A model generated the notes under the pieces. The model was not told the DNA's origin and ran no database searches. It was given only the letters and a program-made list of their open reading frames with translations. A stretch of DNA of 64,000 nucleotides from Streptomyces griseiscabiei (lineage in GTDB: Bacteria; Actinomycetota; Actinomycetes; Streptomycetales; Streptomycetaceae): assembly GCF_020010925.1 (NCBI RefSeq), contig NZ_JAGJBZ010000003.1, positions 558,001 through 622,000 on the forward strand. Direction: 5' to 3'. A program made the position numbers and the translations under genes. This document shows positions 16,061 through 24,186 of this stretch, in pieces. Numbering within the stretch: position 1 is the first letter of the stretch; every line of letters begins with the position of its first letter.

Positions 16061-19000
16061 ATGCGGGACGGGCTGCGGTTCGGACTGCTCGGTCCGCCGG
16101 TTCTGTACGGGACCGGGGACACCATGGGCGCTGCCGGCGGCGCGCGGTCCGTCGGCAGCGGCAAGATGCGCGCCCTGTTCGTCGCCCTGCTGCTCGAACC
16201 CGGGCGGGTCGTGTCCGTCGACACCCTCAAGGACGTGCTGTGGGACGCGGCGCCCCCGCCGTCCGCGCAGGCGTCCCTGCAGAACCACGTGACCCGGCTG
16301 CGCAGGCTGCTGGACGACCCCGAGCGGCTGCGCGCGATCCCGCCGGGCTATCTCCTGCGGGTCGACGAGGGCGAGTTGGACGTCCGCGTCTTCGAGGCCC
16401 ACGCCCGCGCCGCACGCGCCGCGCACGCCGCGCGGGACTGGGTCCGGACGCTGCGCGAGTCCGCCGCCGCGCTCGCCCTCTGGCGCGGGACACCGCTCGG
16501 CGGTCTGGCGGTCGAGGAGTTCCGCGCCCAGGCCTTCGTCCAACGCCTGGAGGAGGCCCGGCTGTTGCTCCTGGAGCGACGGTACGACGCCACACTCCAC
16601 CTCGCGGCCGACCTGAGGGACGGGGAATCCGGCGGGGCGGAGGCGGAGACCGGCGGAGCGGACGGGGAGAGCGGCGCGGCGGGCGGGGAGGGCGGCGGGG
16701 CGCACGCGCTCGGCGCGCTCGCCCCCGAACTCGCCGCCCTCGTCGCCGAACACCCCCTCCGCGAGGCCTTCCACCGCCTCCTCATGCTCGTCCTGCACCG
16801 CACGGGCCGCCAGGCCGAGGCCCTCGCCGTCCACCGCGACCTCCGCGCCCGCCTCCTCGACGAACTCGGCGTGGAACCGGGCCCGGCCGTACGCGAGGCC
16901 CACGTGGAGATCCTGCGGGAACCCGAGGACCACGCCCAGGGACCCTCACCCGAGGCCACCACCGCCGACCCCCCGCCCCGCCCGGCCCAACTCCCGCCGC
17001 CGCCGGCCCACTTCACGGGCAGGGGGGAGGTGCTGGCGGAGCTGCGGAGGACATTGCGTACGTACACGTACGACGAGACCCGCGCCCCGGCTTTTCAGGG
17101 GCGCGGGGAACTGCGCGACCAGCCCCCACCGGACCCGCACCCGCCCACACACCCGCACCCGCCCACACACCCGAACCCCGGAGCCGCCAGGCGCCCCGCC
17201 TCGCCGACGGCAGTCATCAGCGGCATGGCCGGCGTCGGCAAGAGCGCCCTCGCCCTCCACCTCGCCCACGACCTCGCCGACCACTTCCCGGACGGCCAGC
17301 TGTACATCAACCTCCACGGCGCCACCCCGGGCATGACCCCTCTCGCCCCCGCCCAGGCCCTCGCCGCGCTCCTGCGGGACCTCGGCACCGCGCCGCGCCG
17401 CGTCCCCGAACACCCGGACGCCGCCGCCGCGTTGCTCCGCTCGACCCTCGCCCCCACCCGCACCCTGATGGTCCTGGACGACGCCGCGAACGCCGCCCAG
17501 GTACGCCCTCTCCTCCCCGCGGGCCCCGGCTGCGCGGTGATCGTGACGAGCCGTTCCCCGCTCACCGCCCTGGACGGCGCCCACCGCCTCCCGCTCGCCC
17601 CGCTGTCGGACGACGAGAGCGCGGCCCTGCTGCGCGCCGCGTCGGGCCGCGCCGCCGGGCTGGACGCCGCGCACCCCCTCGTCGAGCTGACCGGCCGTCT
17701 CCCGCTCGCCCTCCGGGTCGTCGCGGCCCGCCTCGCCGCCCGCCGGGCGCTGACCCCGGACGCCCTGGCCGGTCAACTGGCCGCCACGGAAGGGCGGTTG
17801 CGCCACCTCGAATACGACGACCTGAGCGTCCGCCGTTCCCTCGCCGTCGCCCACGAGGCCCTGCGCGCCTCCGACCGCGAGGCCGACCGCGACGCCGCCC
17901 ACGCCCTCGGCCGCATCGGAGCCCTGGACCTGCCCGCGTACGGCGCGCCGCTCCTCGCCCGCCTCACCGGCACCGACGAGTTCCGTGCCGAGGCCGCCCT
18001 CGACCGCCTGGTCGACGTGGCCCTGCTGGAGGAGACGACGTACGGCCGCTACGTCCCCCACGACCTGGTCCGCCACTTCGCCCGTGAACTCGCCGGCCCG
18101 GCCGACACCGCCGAGGCCGTCGGACAGGCCCTGAGCTGGTACTCCGGACACGCCCGGCAGAGCCTGCTGGTGATGCTCCCACCCGGCTACGAGCGCGACG
18201 AACGCCTGCGCGCGACCGCGTCCGCACCGGACCCGCGCCCCACCGAACCCACCTCCGCCGAGGCGGCCTTCGCCTGGGGCGACCGTGAACTCCCCAACAT
18301 CGTCGCCCTGGTGGAACGCTGCGCCCGCGCACACGGCGACGGCACCGGAGGTCGCACCGGCGTCGGCACCGGAGGCGGCGGCCCGGCGGCGATGGCACTC
18401 GTCCCCGCTCTCGTCCGCCATCTCTTCCCCTATCTGCACCGGAGCGGGCGGCTCGCCGAGCTGGACGTGCTCGGGCGGCTCGCCCTGGACGTGGCGAGGT
18501 CGCTCGGGGACGACGAGGCCGAGGCGTTCGCGCTCACCGACCGGGCGGGGCTGCACTTCATGTCCGGCCGCGCCTCGGAGGCGCTCGCCCTCAACGACGA
18601 GGGCCTGACCCTGTGGCGGCGCCTCGGGGTCGTCTCGTGCGTACGGCGGTGCCTGAACAACCGGGGGCTCGTCCTGGAGAGCCTCGGCCGCTACGAGGAG
18701 AGCGAGGAGACGCTCCGGCAGAGCCTGGAACTGTCCCGGCAGCTCGGCGACCCGTACGGCGAGGCGGTGACCTTCAGCCACCTCGGCAACCTGTACAAGC
18801 ACACCGACGCGCGGGCCGCCATCGCCCACCACGAACGCAGCCTGGCGCTGGGCGAGATCGCCGACAGCCTCGTCGTACGGCACACCGCGCACTGCAACAT
18901 CGGCTACGCCCACCTCCGCCTCGGCGAACCGGCCGCCGCCGTACGCCACTTCGAGCAGAGCCTGCGCATCCTCGGCGGCGAGGAGGACTGGCAGGGCGAG

Positions 19001-19276
19001 TCCAAGTCCCGGCTCGGCCTGGTCCGGGCGCTGCGCGAGCTGGGCCGCACGGACCGGGCCTCCCACGAGTGCGCCGTCCTCCTCGACCTCGCCGAACGCC
19101 GCGCCGACCAGTACGCCATCGGCCTCGCCCGCCATCAGCGCGGCCTCCTCCTCCGCGCCGACGGCCAGGACGAGGAGGCCTACCACGAATGGGAGCGCGC
19201 CCAGGAGATCCTGGACGACACGGACTCGACGGTGGCGGTGGACCTGAGAGAGCTACTGAAGGACCGGTCCTCCTAG
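16061..19276 (+). CDS. AfsR/SARP-type transcriptional regulator with NB-ARC and TPR domains
   Basis: A 1071-residue regulator. It has an OmpR-like winged helix (about 1-95), a BTAD domain (about 100-295), an NB-ARC/STAND ATPase (from about 385; P-loop GMAGVGKSAL, Walker B TLMVLDDAAN) and TPR-like helices in the last ~350 residues (for example EESEETLRQSLELSRQLGD). Family members (AfsR) are cytoplasmic and turn on secondary-metabolism genes once the STAND module is activated. A Gly/Glu/Ser-rich loop sits within BTAD at about 185-215. Residues about 344-380, just before the P-loop, are encoded by a copy of the window's 3'-end repeat element read in frame (GRGELRDQPPP then Pro/His-rich). There is no biosynthetic cluster nearby. 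A hairpin follows six bases after the stop. Confidence 0.92.
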   Translation: MRDGLRFGLLGPPVLYGTGDTMGAAGGARSVGSGKMRALFVALLLEPGRVVSVDTLKDVLWDAAPPPSAQASLQNHVTRLRRLLDDPERLRAIPPGYLLRVDEGELDVRVFEAHARAARAAHAARDWVRTLRESAAALALWRGTPLGGLAVEEFRAQAFVQRLEEARLLLLERRYDATLHLAADLRDGESGGAEAETGGADGESGAAGGEGGGAHALGALAPELAALVAEHPLREAFHRLLMLVLHRTGRQAEALAVHRDLRARLLDELGVEPGPAVREAHVEILREPEDHAQGPSPEATTADPPPRPAQLPPPPAHFTGRGEVLAELRRTLRTYTYDETRAPAFQGRGELRDQPPPDPHPPTHPHPPTHPNPGAARRPASPTAVISGMAGVGKSALALHLAHDLADHFPDGQLYINLHGATPGMTPLAPAQALAALLRDLGTAPRRVPEHPDAAAALLRSTLAPTRTLMVLDDAANAAQVRPLLPAGPGCAVIVTSRSPLTALDGAHRLPLAPLSDDESAALLRAASGRAAGLDAAHPLVELTGRLPLALRVVAARLAARRALTPDALAGQLAATEGRLRHLEYDDLSVRRSLAVAHEALRASDREADRDAAHALGRIGALDLPAYGAPLLARLTGTDEFRAEAALDRLVDVALLEETTYGRYVPHDLVRHFARELAGPADTAEAVGQALSWYSGHARQSLLVMLPPGYERDERLRATASAPDPRPTEPTSAEAAFAWGDRELPNIVALVERCARAHGDGTGGRTGVGTGGGGPAAMALVPALVRHLFPYLHRSGRLAELDVLGRLALDVARSLGDDEAEAFALTDRAGLHFMSGRASEALALNDEGLTLWRRLGVVSCVRRCLNNRGLVLESLGRYEESEETLRQSLELSRQLGDPYGEAVTFSHLGNLYKHTDARAAIAHHERSLALGEIADSLVVRHTAHCNIGYAHLRLGEPAAAVRHFEQSLRILGGEEDWQGESKSRLGLVRALRELGRTDRASHECAVLLDLAERRADQYAIGLARHQRGLLLRADGQDEEAYHEWERAQEILDDTDSTVAVDLRELLKDRSS
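17093..17185 (+). repeat. Composite repeat element captured in frame inside the AfsR-like gene
   Basis: The core GGGGCGCGGGGAACTGCGCG (from 17098) continues with ACCAGCCCCCACC and then CCCGCACCCGCCCACAC direct repeats. Other copies lie between genes at 19312, 22005, 37657 and 47974. Here the element is read as GRGELRDQPPP plus a Pro/His-rich run and does not break the frame. Confidence 0.85.
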
Positions 19277-19281
19277 GCCTT

Positions 19282-19313
19282 CTGGACAGCAGGGGGCGCA
19301 GCCCCGCTGTCCA
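19282..19313 (+). terminator. Hairpin terminator after the AfsR-like gene
   Basis: CTGGACAGC-AGGGGGC-GCA-GCCCC-GCTGTCCAG forms a long stem with a small internal bulge, starting six bases past the TAG. It is the hairpin half of the composite repeat element. It separates two convergent genes. Confidence 0.85.
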
Positions 19314-19404
19314 GGGGCGCGGGGAACCGCGCGAGAAGCCCCACTCACCCGCACCCGCCGACGAAACCCACAGCCCCCACCCCGAAAGGCGCCCCCGACC
19401 CCCT
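19312..19404 (+). repeat. Composite 3'-end repeat element, intergenic copy
   Basis: The core reads AGGGGCGCGGGGAACCGCGC then GAGAAGCCCCAC, followed by an ACCCGCACCCG stretch and a terminal GCCCCCACCCCGAAAGGCGC block. It fills the gap between the AfsR-like gene and the convergent polymerase gene. Confidence 0.85.
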
Positions 19405-21120
19405 TCACTTCGCATCCGCATAGCACGACACCACCGCCGTGGAAAAAGAAAACCGCACCGGCGTCTCCCCGAACGTCAGCCGCCCCGACAGCTCCGACGC
19501 CTCCCGGATCGCCGCCACCACCGCCTCCGCCTCCTCCGCCGGACAGTGCACGATCACCTCGTCGTGCTGGAAGAAGACCAGCTCCGCGGCCATCCCGTCG
19601 AGCGCCCGGCGCAGCGCGGCGAGCAGGAGCAGGGTCCAGTCCGCGGCGCTGCCCTGGACGACGAAGTTGCGGGCGAAACGGCCCCGGGCGCGGGAGTTGC
19701 CGGAGGCGTACCCCGGCACCCACTCGTCCCCCCGGCCCTGACCGCGCCCCTGCTCATGGGGGTCGACGTCGGGGTCGCCCTGGGGGATGCCCGCCTCCTC
19801 GGCCGCCGCGTCGGACGCCCCGGCCGCCGGCGGGCACGTACGCCCGAGCCAGGTCCGGACGAGCCGGCCCTCCTCGCCCGCGCGGGCCGCCTCGTCGACG
19901 TACCGCACGGCGTGGGGGAACCGGCGGCGCAGCGCGGCGAGGTTCTTGAGGCCGTCCCCGGAGGTCTGTCCGTACACGGCGCCGAGCACGGCGAGCTTGG
20001 CCTGCTCCCGGTCCCCGGAGAAGGCGCGGTCGGAGACGGCCTGGTAGAGGTCGCCGGGGCGGCCCGCGACCTCCATGAGCCCGGGGTCGCGGGAGACGGC
20101 GGCCAGCACACGCGGCTCCATCTGGTCGGCGTCGGCGACGACGAGCCGCCAGCCCGGGTCGGCGACACAGGCGCGGCGGATCACCTTGGGGATCTGGAGC
20201 GCGCCACCGCCGTTGGTGACCCAGCGCCCGGTGACGGTGCCGTGCGCGAGGAACTCGGGCCGGAAGCGGCCGTCGCGGACCCAGTCCTGCAGCCAGGACC
20301 AGCCGTGGGCGACCCAGATCCGATAGAGCTTCTTGTAGGCGAGAAGCGGTTTCACGGCCGGATGGTCGACGCTTTCGAGCTCCCAGCGCCGGGTGGACTT
20401 CACCCGTACCCCGGCCTGTGCGAAGGCCTTGACGACATCGGCCGGCAGATCGGGCCGCACCCGCCGCCCGAAGGCGTCGGACACCTCGACGGCCAGCTCC
20501 GCCAGCCGGCGCGGCTCACCGCCGCCGGGGTAGCGCTCGCCGAGCAGTTCGTGCAGCACCTCCCGGTGTACGTCGGCCCGCCACGGCAGGCCCGTACGGT
20601 TCAGCTCGGCGGCGACGAGCATCCCGGCCGACTCGGCGGCGGTGAGCAGCCGCATCCGGTCCGGGTGGGCGGTGGCGTCGTGCCGCCGCTGCTGGTCCGC
20701 GTACACCTCGACGAGGTCGGCGAGGGGGACGTGCACGGGGCGCGGCTCGAACAGGGACGGCTGGGCGCCGGGGTCGGCCGAGCGCAGCGGCGGGTCCGGC
20801 GGCACGGGGGCGTGCCGGAGCCGGGCGAGGGCGGCTGCGGCGGAGCGGGGCTCCCCGAGCCGCCCCTCGTACCCGAGCAGCAGACTCTCGGCGTCCTCCA
20901 CGTCGTAGCACCGCTCCACCCGCACCCCCGCGGCGAGCAGTCTCGGATACACCTCCCCGGTGGCCCGCCACACCCACCGGCCCACCTCGGGCCGCCGCCG
21001 CACGGCCTCGGCCGGATCCGCCTCCCGGCTCACCGGCCCGGCGAGCGCGCCGTCGGCTGCGAGCGGGGCGACCTCCACACCCCCGTCCTCGGCCATCGCG
21101 AGCGCCCACCGATCGGTCAT
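19405..21120 (-). CDS. Stand-alone family A DNA polymerase (PolA C-terminal type)
   Basis: A 571-residue protein resembling only the C-terminal part of DNA polymerase I. There is a degenerate 3'-5' exonuclease-like N-terminal region (about 1-150, acidic catalytic residues not recognisable) and then the polymerase domain. Motif A is VVADADQMEPRVLAA (about 331), motif B KLAVLGAVYGQTSGDGL (about 373) and motif C FFQHDEVIVHC (about 520). There is no 5'-nuclease domain, so it cannot replace PolA in Okazaki processing. An acidic/Gly-rich insertion (about 430-475) lies between motifs B and C. The ATG at 21120 is preferred over a TTG 30 bases upstream. Family members are annotated as bifunctional exonuclease/polymerase in streptomycetes; the biological role is not known to me. 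The gene is convergent with the AfsR-like gene. Confidence 0.88.
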   Translation of the reverse strand: MTDRWALAMAEDGGVEVAPLAADGALAGPVSREADPAEAVRRRPEVGRWVWRATGEVYPRLLAAGVRVERCYDVEDAESLLLGYEGRLGEPRSAAAALARLRHAPVPPDPPLRSADPGAQPSLFEPRPVHVPLADLVEVYADQQRRHDATAHPDRMRLLTAAESAGMLVAAELNRTGLPWRADVHREVLHELLGERYPGGGEPRRLAELAVEVSDAFGRRVRPDLPADVVKAFAQAGVRVKSTRRWELESVDHPAVKPLLAYKKLYRIWVAHGWSWLQDWVRDGRFRPEFLAHGTVTGRWVTNGGGALQIPKVIRRACVADPGWRLVVADADQMEPRVLAAVSRDPGLMEVAGRPGDLYQAVSDRAFSGDREQAKLAVLGAVYGQTSGDGLKNLAALRRRFPHAVRYVDEAARAGEEGRLVRTWLGRTCPPAAGASDAAAEEAGIPQGDPDVDPHEQGRGQGRGDEWVPGYASGNSRARGRFARNFVVQGSAADWTLLLLAALRRALDGMAAELVFFQHDEVIVHCPAEEAEAVVAAIREASELSGRLTFGETPVRFSFSTAVVSCYADAK

Positions 21121-21187
21121 GTCCGCGAGTGTGCCAGGGGGGTCTGACAACGCCGGTCGGCCGCGACCCGGCGCCCCGCTCCCGGCT

Positions 21188-21916
21188 CTACACCTGCTTG
21201 CCCTCCACGATCTTCCGGAGCGCCTCGGTCACGTCCGCCTCGGTCGCCGCCTTGGTCACGCCCAGGCCGCTCAGTACTCCCTCGCCGTTCTCGAACTCCA
21301 GCAGGGCCAGCAGGATGTGCTCGGTGCCGATGTAGTTGTGGCCGAGGCGCAGGGCCTCGCGGAAGGTGAGTTCGAGGACCTTCTTGGCCTCGGCGTTGTA
21401 GGGGATGAGCTCGGGGACCTCGGCGGAGGCCGGGGGCAGGACGGCGGCGGCGGCCTGCCGCACGGCCTCGGGGGAGACGCCCTGGGCGGTGAGCGCCTTG
21501 GCCGCGAGGCCCTCCGGTTCGGCGAGGAGGCCGAGGACGAGATGGGCGGGGACGCCCTCGACGGCACCGGCGGCCTTGCCCTCGTCGTGCGCGGCGGCGA
21601 CCACGTTCTTGGCGCGCGGGGTGAAGCGGCTGAACCCCTGGCTCGCGTCGAGATCGTTCTCGCCCTTCGGCACGAACCGCTTCTGCGCGGCCTGCCGGGT
21701 CACTCCCATGCTCCTGCCGATGTCCGTCCAGGACGCGCCCGACCGCCGGGCCTGGTCCACGAAGTGGCCGATCAGATGGTCGGCCACCTCACCGAGGTGA
21801 TCCGCGGCGATCACCGCGTCCTGAAGCTGGTCGAGCGGCTCCGGGTGGACTTTCTTGATGGCCTCGATGAGCTCGTCGAGGCGGATGGAGGAGGTGACTC
21901 GCGGGTTCGTCGTCAT
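21188..21916 (-). CDS. Clp_N-domain protein with an N-terminal helix-turn-helix (putative regulator)
   Basis: A 242-residue protein without any AAA+ or protease domain. Residues about 12-55 form a helical region, and 60-80 (SWTDIGRSMGVTRQAAQKRF) look like a helix-turn-helix. Two Clp_N-type repeats follow (about 97-160, FTPRAKNVVAAAHDEG with HLVLGLLAE; about 172-235, AKKVLELTFREALRLGHNYI with GTEHILLALLE). In ClpC/ClpA this N domain binds adaptors or tagged substrates. Here it is joined to DNA binding, so the protein may be a transcription factor that senses proteolysis substrates; that role is inference. Two copies of TGTCAACC..GGTTGACA-like operator lie immediately upstream, which suggests autoregulation. 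I know similar unnamed Clp amino-terminal domain proteins in Streptomyces. Confidence 0.8.
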   Translation of the reverse strand: MTTNPRVTSSIRLDELIEAIKKVHPEPLDQLQDAVIAADHLGEVADHLIGHFVDQARRSGASWTDIGRSMGVTRQAAQKRFVPKGENDLDASQGFSRFTPRAKNVVAAAHDEGKAAGAVEGVPAHLVLGLLAEPEGLAAKALTAQGVSPEAVRQAAAAVLPPASAEVPELIPYNAEAKKVLELTFREALRLGHNYIGTEHILLALLEFENGEGVLSGLGVTKAATEADVTEALRKIVEGKQV

Positions 21917-21917
21917 G

Positions 21918-21936
21918 TGTCAACCGTAGGTTGACA
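21918..21936. promoter_or_regulatory. Operator 1 of the Clp_N/HTH gene
   Basis: TGTCAACC-GTA-GGTTGACA is a perfect 8-3-8 palindrome one base upstream of the ATG codon, overlapping the ribosome-binding region. A repressor bound here would block transcription or early elongation. Confidence 0.75.
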
Positions 21937-21974
21937 GTGCGCGGGTGTCAACCTGAAGTTGACACCCGCGCACT
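21936..21974. promoter_or_regulatory. Operator 2 within a 39-bp perfect palindrome upstream of the Clp_N/HTH gene
   Basis: Arms AGTGCGCGGGTGTCAAC and GTTGACACCCGCGCACT (17 bp each) flank a CTGAA loop. The inner part, TGTCAAC-N5-GTTGACA at 21946-21964, matches operator 1, whose centre lies 28 bp away. The outer extension makes the site far longer than a normal operator and lets it form a cruciform or RNA hairpin. Confidence 0.75.
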
Positions 21975-22006
21975 GGGAAGCAAGGGGCGCAGCCCCTGCT
22001 TCCCAG
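21973..22006 (-). terminator. Hairpin terminator between the FtsX-type permease and the Clp_N/HTH gene
   Basis: CTGGGAAGCA-AGGGGC-GCA-GCCCC-TGCTTCCCAG has a stem of about 16 bp with one bulged A. It abuts operator 2 by two bases and is the hairpin half of the composite repeat. It would stop read-through from the permease gene into the Clp_N/HTH gene. Confidence 0.8.
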
Positions 22007-22092
22007 GGGCGCGGGGAACTGCGCGACCAGCCACGACGAACCCGCACACGCGCTCCTCGAAAGCCCCCACCCCAGAAGGCGCCCTGATCCCC
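22005..22092 (+). repeat. Composite 3'-end repeat element, intergenic copy
   Basis: Core AGGGGCGCGGGGAACTGCGC then GACCAGCC, a variable ACCCGCAC segment, and a terminal GCCCCCACCCCAGAAGGCGC block ending at the permease stop codon. Confidence 0.85.
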
Positions 22093-24186
22093 CTACCCCC
22101 ACGGCACCACCACCGGCGCCCCCACCACCCCCAACGCCCCCACCAGGCCCGCCAGATTCACCCCGGTGACCACCACCCCCAACAACGCCCCCACCACCGC
22201 AGCGACCAACGCCTCACCCGCCACGACCACCCGCACCTGCCCCCGCGTCGCCCCGGCCAGCCGCAACGACCGCAGCTCCGTGCCCCGCGCCGACGTGGCC
22301 ATCAGCAGCGTCCCGGCCAGCGAGATCCCCGCGTACACGAGGGCGATCCCCAGCACCAGGAGGAACCCGAGACGGGTGTGCGCCTTCGTGCCGGGACGGT
22401 TCGCCGCGAGCCACTCCTCGGCCGACCGGACCGTCCCGCCGGTCCCCGCGGGCACGGCCCGCTCCAGCGCCGCCGCGACCTCCGCCCGGTCCGCCCCGCG
22501 CCCCACCCGCACCTCGGCCCGGTCCACCACGGCGCCGCCGGCGTTCGCGGCCGTCACATACGCGCCGTTGTCCCCGGTGCCCCGCGCGAGCACCGCCACG
22601 ATCCGCAGCCGTGCCGGACGCCCGTCCCCGAGCCACACCCGCACGCTCCGGCCGACCTCGGGCCGCTCCCACTCCTCGTTCACGACGATCGAGCGATCGT
22701 CGAGATCCCGCAGGTCACCGGCGACCACCGGTAGCCGCGACACCGCCGCGAAGGCCGCCACATCCGTCACCGCCCGCGCCTCGGAGCGCACCAGCGCGGT
22801 CCCCTCCTCGACCGTGTACACGGCGGTGGACGCCGACCCGGCCACGGTCGCCCCGGCCCCAGCCCCGGCCCCGGCCGTGCCCGGCGGCCGGAACCCCTTC
22901 TCCGGCTCACCCGTGACCACGAAGTCCGCCCGGGTCCGCGCCGCCGCCTCCGCGCCCTTCGCCCCGGCCACCGTCGCGGAGGCCCCCAGCAGCGACCCGG
23001 CCAGCGCGACGGTCACCAGCACCGGCGCGGCGACGGCGGCGGTACGGCGTACGGAGGTGGCCGCGTTCTCCCGGATCAGCAGCCCCGCGGCCCCGGGCAG
23101 CGCCGTACCCACGAGCCGTACGACCGGCCGGACGAGCAGCGGCGCGAGCGCCGCAGCCGCCGTGATCAGGACCATCGGCTGGGTGGTGTACGTCTTGCGC
23201 CTGAGCAGTTCGGCGGGGTCGGTCCCCAGCTTCCAGGCCAGCAGCCCGACTCCGCCCGCCAGCAGGGCGAAGCCGATCACCCGGCGCGAGGGCGGCAGCA
23301 CCCCCGTGTCCACGGACGCCTCGCGCAGGGCCTCCACGGGCCCGATCCGCCCGGCCCGCCGCGCTGCCGTCCACGCCCCCGCGAACGCCACCGACACACC
23401 CGTCCAGAAGGCCACGTGGTACGGCCACAGCACCCCGTCCGGCACCGCGAACCACGTCGGCGCGACCCCGCCGTCCACCAACTCCCGTACGAGCACGGGC
23501 GCTCCCCACGCCCCCAGCGCACACCCGGCGGCGGAGGCCAGGACCCCGACCGCCAGGGCCTCCCCGAGCAGCAGCCGCCGGACCTGTCCCGGAGTCGCCC
23601 CGGCCATCCGCAGCAGTCCGAACTCCCTTCTGCGCAGCGCCACCACGAAGGCGAACGTCGACGCCGTCACGAACACCGACACGAACGTGGTGACCCCGCC
23701 CGCCGTCCCCAGCAGCGAGTTCACGGCGACCAGCGCCTCCGCGTCCCGCTCGTACGCCGGATCCACCTGCCGGCGCGCGTCCCCGGTCAGCACGCGCGCC
23801 CGGTCCCCGACCACGGCCCGCACCCCGGCCGCGGGCGCGTCCACCCCGACCGCGTCCCTCGCCCCCGTCCGCCCCGTCCCGTCCGTCGTCACCGGCCCGA
23901 GCCGGCGCAGCTCGGCCAGCAGTTCTCCGTCCACAGGGTGTGGACGGGCCAGCTTCTGCGACACCCGGGCCGTCCCCGGCCCCCGCCGCACCTCCACCGT
24001 CAGCCGGTCCAGGCCCGCCACCACGACGGGGGAGGACCCGAAACGCTCCGGCGCACGCGCGGGCGGATCGAGCGTCGCCGCGAGCCCGAGCCCCATGGCC
24101 GCCATCACCCCGACCCCCAGCGCCACCGCGACGAACGCCCCCACCAGCGCGGCCCACCGCGTACGCAACGACGACAGCGTCAGCAC
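22093..24186 (-). CDS. FtsX-like ABC transporter permease
   Basis: A 697-residue membrane protein. Its first helix (LVGAFVAVALGVGVMAAMGLGLA) is followed by an extracytoplasmic region (about 45-165), three helices with the FtsX cytoplasmic motif FGLLRMAGATPGQVRRLL (about 190), further helices (about 225-360), a second extracytoplasmic domain, and C-terminal helices with LRSLRLAGATRGQVRVV. It begins with GTG 24186, overlapping the ATPase stop by seven bases, so the pair is co-translated. The partner is the ATPase immediately upstream. The transport substrate is unknown; such pairs in Streptomyces often export antimicrobial peptides or envelope lipids. It is followed by a hairpin and repeat element. 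Confidence 0.9.
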   Translation of the reverse strand: MLTLSSLRTRWAALVGAFVAVALGVGVMAAMGLGLAATLDPPARAPERFGSSPVVVAGLDRLTVEVRRGPGTARVSQKLARPHPVDGELLAELRRLGPVTTDGTGRTGARDAVGVDAPAAGVRAVVGDRARVLTGDARRQVDPAYERDAEALVAVNSLLGTAGGVTTFVSVFVTASTFAFVVALRRREFGLLRMAGATPGQVRRLLLGEALAVGVLASAAGCALGAWGAPVLVRELVDGGVAPTWFAVPDGVLWPYHVAFWTGVSVAFAGAWTAARRAGRIGPVEALREASVDTGVLPPSRRVIGFALLAGGVGLLAWKLGTDPAELLRRKTYTTQPMVLITAAAALAPLLVRPVVRLVGTALPGAAGLLIRENAATSVRRTAAVAAPVLVTVALAGSLLGASATVAGAKGAEAAARTRADFVVTGEPEKGFRPPGTAGAGAGAGATVAGSASTAVYTVEEGTALVRSEARAVTDVAAFAAVSRLPVVAGDLRDLDDRSIVVNEEWERPEVGRSVRVWLGDGRPARLRIVAVLARGTGDNGAYVTAANAGGAVVDRAEVRVGRGADRAEVAAALERAVPAGTGGTVRSAEEWLAANRPGTKAHTRLGFLLVLGIALVYAGISLAGTLLMATSARGTELRSLRLAGATRGQVRVVVAGEALVAAVVGALLGVVVTGVNLAGLVGALGVVGAPVVVPWG

